Source: Mannheimia granulomatis (GTDB lineage: Bacteria > Pseudomonadota > Gammaproteobacteria > Enterobacterales > Pasteurellaceae). Taken from it: DNA of 64,000 nucleotides. The DNA lies in contig NZ_CP016614.1 in assembly GCF_013377255.1 (NCBI RefSeq), forward strand, positions 1,620,501-1,684,500, given 5' to 3'. Under the pieces are notes generated by a model, which saw only the letters and a list, made by a program, of their open reading frames with translations, was not told the DNA's origin and did not search any database. Shown here piece after piece: positions 60,978 to 64,000 of this stretch. The position numbers and the translations under genes were made by a program. Each line of letters begins with the position of its first letter. Position 1 is the first letter of the stretch.

Positions 60978-61055
60978 TTTGCAAATTTTTCTGATTTTTA
61001 TACCGCTTGTTTTTATGTCTTAGGGCGAATATGATTCGCTGCTACGATGATAATC
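60978..61055. repeat. Direct repeat copy A, upstream of the Abi gene
   Basis: TTTGCAAATTTTTCTGATTT at the left end, ACCGCTTGT at 61002-61010, GGGCGAATATGATTCGC at about 61023-61039 and CTACGATGATAATCC at the right end. It matches copy B at 59838-59912 except for scattered differences near the palindrome. Each copy sits just before a start codon (Abi gene and hsdS respectively). Confidence 0.85.
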
Positions 61056-61086
61056 CTGATTTTGGGAATATTTATCTATTTTTGTA

Positions 61087-61107
61087 GGGGCGGATTATAT
61101 CCGCCCT
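61087..61107. repeat. Short palindrome after hsdM
   Basis: GGGCGGAT, loop TAT, ATCCGCCC, a perfect 8 bp stem at 61088-61106, preceded by TGTAG. It is a member of the GGGCGAAT-type dispersed palindrome seen at 10817, 59881 and 61022, and could terminate or stabilise the hsdM transcript nine bases after its stop. Confidence 0.7.
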
Positions 61108-61115
61108 CTAATCAT

Positions 61116-62663
61116 TTATCCGTTTTCAATCTCCGCCACTATTTCATCAATTTCCCTCCGCAAGCGGTCAATTTTTGCCACCGTTTCACTAATTTCGGCA
61201 TTGAGTTCAGTAATGTTAATCACTTCTCGGGTATCTTTTTGTTCGACATAAGAGCTTACCGCAAGATTGTACTCATTATCCGCAATTTTGCGATTATCGA
61301 CTGATTTTGCTAAATGATCCACATCGGCTTTATCAGAAAAAAGTTGGAGAATTTCAGCAATATGCTCATCGGTTAGTACATTATTGTTGGTTTCTTTCTT
61401 AAACAGTTCGCTTGCATCAATAAACTGGGTTTTTGTATCAGTTTTATGCTTGGAAAGCACTAAAATATTCGTTGCAATACTTGTGCCAAAGAAAAGATTT
61501 GGCGGTAGTGCAATTACGGTTTCTACAACATTTTGCTCAATGAGATATTGACGAATTTTTTGCTCTGCACCGCTACGATAGAAAATACCGGGGAAAGTGA
61601 CAATCGCAGCACGCCCTTTTGCTGAAAGATAATTTAAGGCGTGCAGAATAAAGGCAAAATCGGCTTTGGATTTCGGTGCGAGAATACCCGCCGGTGCAAA
61701 ACGCTCATCATTAATTAATGTTGGGTCATCAGAACCAATCCATTTAATCGAATAAGGCGGATTAGATACAATCGCATCAAAAGGTTTATCATCTTTTAAT
61801 TTTGGGTTGATCAGCGTATCGCCCAATTCAATATGGAATTTGTCATAATTGATATTATGCAAAAACATATTCATACGAGCGAGGTTGTAGGTGGTATGAT
61901 TGATCTCTTGCCCAAAGAAGCCTTCTTCAATCACGTGATCATCAAATTGTTTTTTCGCTTGTAGTAATAACGAGCCAGAACCACAAGCCGGATCATAAAT
62001 TTTATTAACAGTAGTTTGTCCATATAAAGCTAGTTGTGCAATCAATTTAGACACATTTTGCGGAGTGAAAAACTCTCCACCAGATTTACCAGCATTTGCT
62101 GCATAGTTTGAAATCAGAAACTCATAAGCATCACCAAACAAATCAATTTGATTATCTTCAAAACGACCAAAATCGAGTTCCGCTACGCCTTTTAATACCG
62201 CAGCAAGACGTTTACTTTTTTCACTGACACTACTGCCCAATTTACTTGATCTTGTATCAAAATCAGCAAATAAGCCTTTAATATCTTGTTCCGATGGATA
62301 ACCTACAGCAGAACTTTCAATAGCCTCAAAAATCTCAGCCAATTCAGTATTGAGTGCCTGATTTTGGTGTGCAGTTTTTGCTACATTTTTAAATAACTGA
62401 CTTGGATAAATAAAATAGCCTTTGGTTTTAATCGCATCTTCTTTAATGCCAAATGCATCAATTTCTTCATCGGAATAGGTAGAATAATCAACACTTTCAT
62501 CACCGTTAGCGATATATTCTGCAAAATTTTCACTAATAAATCGGTAAAACAATGTGCCTAATACATATTGCTTAAAATCCCAACCATCTACCGCTCCACG
62601 AACTTCGTTTGCAATTCGCCAGATTTGACGCTGGAGTTCTGCTCTTTGTTGAATAGTTGCCAT
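61116..62663 (-). CDS. hsdM: Type I restriction-modification methyltransferase HsdM
   Basis: HsdM methylates adenine in the target defined by HsdS; with two HsdM and one HsdS it forms the methylase. The 515-residue protein has the N-terminal helical domain (ELQRQIWRIANEVRGAVDGWDFKQYVLG), SAM motif I DPACGSGSLLLQA and catalytic motif IV NPPYS. It resembles the type IC group (EcoR124, EcoprrI). A USS (GCAAGCGGTC, about 61160) lies near its 3' end. ATG 62663 follows AGGAACAAATAA. It heads the locus; an inverted USS pair separates it from gyrA. Confidence 0.95.
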   Translation of the reverse strand: MATIQQRAELQRQIWRIANEVRGAVDGWDFKQYVLGTLFYRFISENFAEYIANGDESVDYSTYSDEEIDAFGIKEDAIKTKGYFIYPSQLFKNVAKTAHQNQALNTELAEIFEAIESSAVGYPSEQDIKGLFADFDTRSSKLGSSVSEKSKRLAAVLKGVAELDFGRFEDNQIDLFGDAYEFLISNYAANAGKSGGEFFTPQNVSKLIAQLALYGQTTVNKIYDPACGSGSLLLQAKKQFDDHVIEEGFFGQEINHTTYNLARMNMFLHNINYDKFHIELGDTLINPKLKDDKPFDAIVSNPPYSIKWIGSDDPTLINDERFAPAGILAPKSKADFAFILHALNYLSAKGRAAIVTFPGIFYRSGAEQKIRQYLIEQNVVETVIALPPNLFFGTSIATNILVLSKHKTDTKTQFIDASELFKKETNNNVLTDEHIAEILQLFSDKADVDHLAKSVDNRKIADNEYNLAVSSYVEQKDTREVINITELNAEISETVAKIDRLRREIDEIVAEIENG

Positions 62664-62692
62664 TTATTTGTTCCTAATATTACTCGTATACT

Positions 62693-62764
62693 AAAGCGGT
62701 CGAATTTCCCCAAATTTTTGCACATTGTTTATTTGCAAAATTCTCTGAAAAAACGACCGCTTGT
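62693..62764. repeat. Inverted USS pair between gyrA and hsdM
   Basis: AAAGCGGTCG (62693-62702) and GACCGCTTGT (62755-62764) bracket 52 A/T-rich bases with TTTTTGCA and TTTGCAAAA. It marks the right border of the restriction locus and may terminate gyrA. Confidence 0.75.
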
Positions 62765-62774
62765 TTGAGTGAGA

Positions 62775-64000
62775 TTATTCTTCTGTTGATGTTTCTACAT
62801 TTTCCGCGTTTTCAACTGCTTCGATGTTTTCATCATCTTCTTCAGGCTCGCACACTCGTTCTAAACTCACAACATGTTCATCTTCTGCGGTACGAATAAT
62901 GCGAACGCCTTGGGTATTTCGTCCAACTAGGCTGACTTCAGCAACCCTTGTGCGAACTAGTGTGCCGGCATCGGTAATCAGCATAATTTGGTCGGTATCA
63001 AACACCTGAACTGCCGCAACCACTTTACCATTACGTTCATTCACTTTGATAGAAACCACACCTTTTGTTGCACGAGATTTCACCGGATATTCGCCAATGA
63101 CGGTACGTTTACCGTAGCCGTTTTGGGTGACAGTTAAAATATCGCCTTCGGTGCGAGGAATGACCAATGAAACCACGCGGTCGGTGTCTAGGCTCACGCT
63201 GGTTGAATCTTCCGCTTCCTCATTTTCAATTTCGATGATTTCTGCGTCTTCAATTTCATCACTTGAAATTTCGGTAGTAGCAAGTTTGATACCACGTACA
63301 CCTGTTGCGGTACGGCCCATTGCACGCACGGCTTTTTCTGCAAAGCGAACCACTCGACCTTGTGCCGAGAACAACATAATTTCGCTTTCGCCGTCTGTGA
63401 TGTCCACACCGATTAATTCATCGCCTTCGCGAAGTTTTAATGCAATTAGACCGCTTGATCTGACGTTGCTGAATGCATCTAACGAAACTTTTTTCACCAC
63501 ACCACTTGCGGTTGCCATAAAGATAAATTTATCTGCTGAGAATTCGCCGTTTGGAATCGGGAGAATCGCGGTAATGCGTTCGTTTTCTTCTTTCACTAAC
63601 GGCAGAATATTCACAATCGGCGTACCACGTGCACCGCGGCTGGCTTGCGGTAATTGATACACTTTTAACTGATATAAACGACCGCGGCTTGAGAAGCAGA
63701 GGATCGTATCATGAGTGTTGGCCACCAATAGTTTTTCGATAAAGTCGTCTTCTTTCATTTTCGTTGCAGACTTACCTTTACCACCACGGCGTTGAGCTTC
63801 GTAGTCAGATAACGGTTGATATTTCACATAGCCTGCGTGAGAAAGTGTTACTACCACATCTTCTTGGGCAATTAAATCTTCAATGTTAATGTCGCCAGAG
63901 GCTGCGGTAATTTCAGTACGACGTTCATCGTTAAAGGTCGCCTTAACCAGCTCTAATTCCTCACGAATTACTTCCATTAAACGCTCAGCACTGTTTAAAA
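62775..64000 (-). CDS. gyrA: DNA gyrase subunit A, C-terminal part (5' end beyond window)
   Basis: GyrA cuts and rejoins DNA in the gyrase tetramer to introduce negative supercoils. The frame is open to the window edge, and the visible part reads LNSAERLMEVIREELELV onward, joining the end of the coiled coil to the C-terminal DNA-wrapping domain. The GyrA box QRRGGKGKS is at about 63760-63785, and the blades of the beta-pinwheel repeat with motifs such as SSRGRLYQLKV, TASGVVKKVSL and SAQGRVVRF. The acidic tail (EPEEDDENIEAVENAENVETSTEE) is normal for GyrA. About 408 residues are visible; the catalytic tyrosine domain lies outside. Confidence 0.97.
   Translation of the reverse strand, partial: LNSAERLMEVIREELELVKATFNDERRTEITAASGDINIEDLIAQEDVVVTLSHAGYVKYQPLSDYEAQRRGGKGKSATKMKEDDFIEKLLVANTHDTILCFSSRGRLYQLKVYQLPQASRGARGTPIVNILPLVKEENERITAILPIPNGEFSADKFIFMATASGVVKKVSLDAFSNVRSSGLIALKLREGDELIGVDITDGESEIMLFSAQGRVVRFAEKAVRAMGRTATGVRGIKLATTEISSDEIEDAEIIEIENEEAEDSTSVSLDTDRVVSLVIPRTEGDILTVTQNGYGKRTVIGEYPVKSRATKGVVSIKVNERNGKVVAAVQVFDTDQIMLITDAGTLVRTRVAEVSLVGRNTQGVRIIRTAEDEHVVSLERVCEPEEDDENIEAVENAENVETSTEE

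Noticed and set aside
60055..60984. Abi gene as an insertion sequence or transposase
   Set aside because: No catalytic triad of transposases and no terminal inverted repeats; the protein matches the Abi_2 family and is bounded by direct, not inverted, repeats.
54389..62663. Prophage or integrative element
   Set aside because: No integrase, tRNA target, phage structural or replication genes were seen; both ends meet housekeeping genes directly.
63127..63657. 176-codon open frame on the plus strand opposite gyrA
   Set aside because: Shadow of a strongly biased coding sequence; serine- and isoleucine-rich translation with no domain.

Overview
The window is chromosomal DNA from a member of the Pasteurellaceae. 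The gene families look like those of Haemophilus and Actinobacillus, and the DNA is peppered with a 9-10 base uptake signal sequence (USS) of the form ACAAGCGGT(C) or its complement. I count roughly forty exact or near matches. This is the Actinobacillus pleuropneumoniae-type USS, not the Haemophilus influenzae type (AAGTGCGGT), so the closest relatives should be Actinobacillus, Mannheimia or Bibersteinia-like species. No rRNA, tRNA, CRISPR array or insertion sequence was recognised.

Bases 1-54300 are mostly housekeeping. They hold tsaD (partial), cyaY and recQ; infC, rpmI and rplT with a separate structured leader for rpmI-rplT; a pseudouridine synthase, a histidine phosphatase and satP; plsB divergent from lexA, which has two SOS boxes; mutH with a ygdQ-like TerC gene; nagZ, rlmC and eno; a marC-type gene, an OppA-like lipoprotein and mrp; ppiD and rpsO; the hemCDXY operon; adhE behind a perfect FNR box; a flotillin; a DUF711 gene; amiB, tsaE, orn, coaD and waaA; trhP; a cytochrome b562; lptF, lptG and dnaE; pepA; and uup, tcdA, ppnN and a ybjD-like OLD nuclease. 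Many transcription units end in perfect hairpins or in inverted USS pairs. Several USS copies have been absorbed into coding sequence: one pair encodes a signal peptide, and others supply C-termini or stop codons.

Bases 54389-62663, between uup and gyrA (partial at the right edge), form a compact defence locus on the minus strand: hsdM, an Abi_2 (AbiD/AbiF) HEPN gene, hsdS, prrC and hsdR. Without the Abi gene this is the order of the E. coli prr locus, a type IC restriction-modification system guarding the latent anticodon nuclease PrrC. Three features make it unusual. A convergent small-RNA candidate with a near-consensus promoter and a terminator abuts the Abi stop codon, suggesting an AbiF-type toxin with an RNA antitoxin. 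The Abi/RNA cassette is bounded by two 75-78 bp direct repeats that look like duplicated upstream sequence. hsdS carries a run of eight G at its exact midpoint, where slippage would yield a half-length specificity subunit. I consider this locus the most interesting part of the window.
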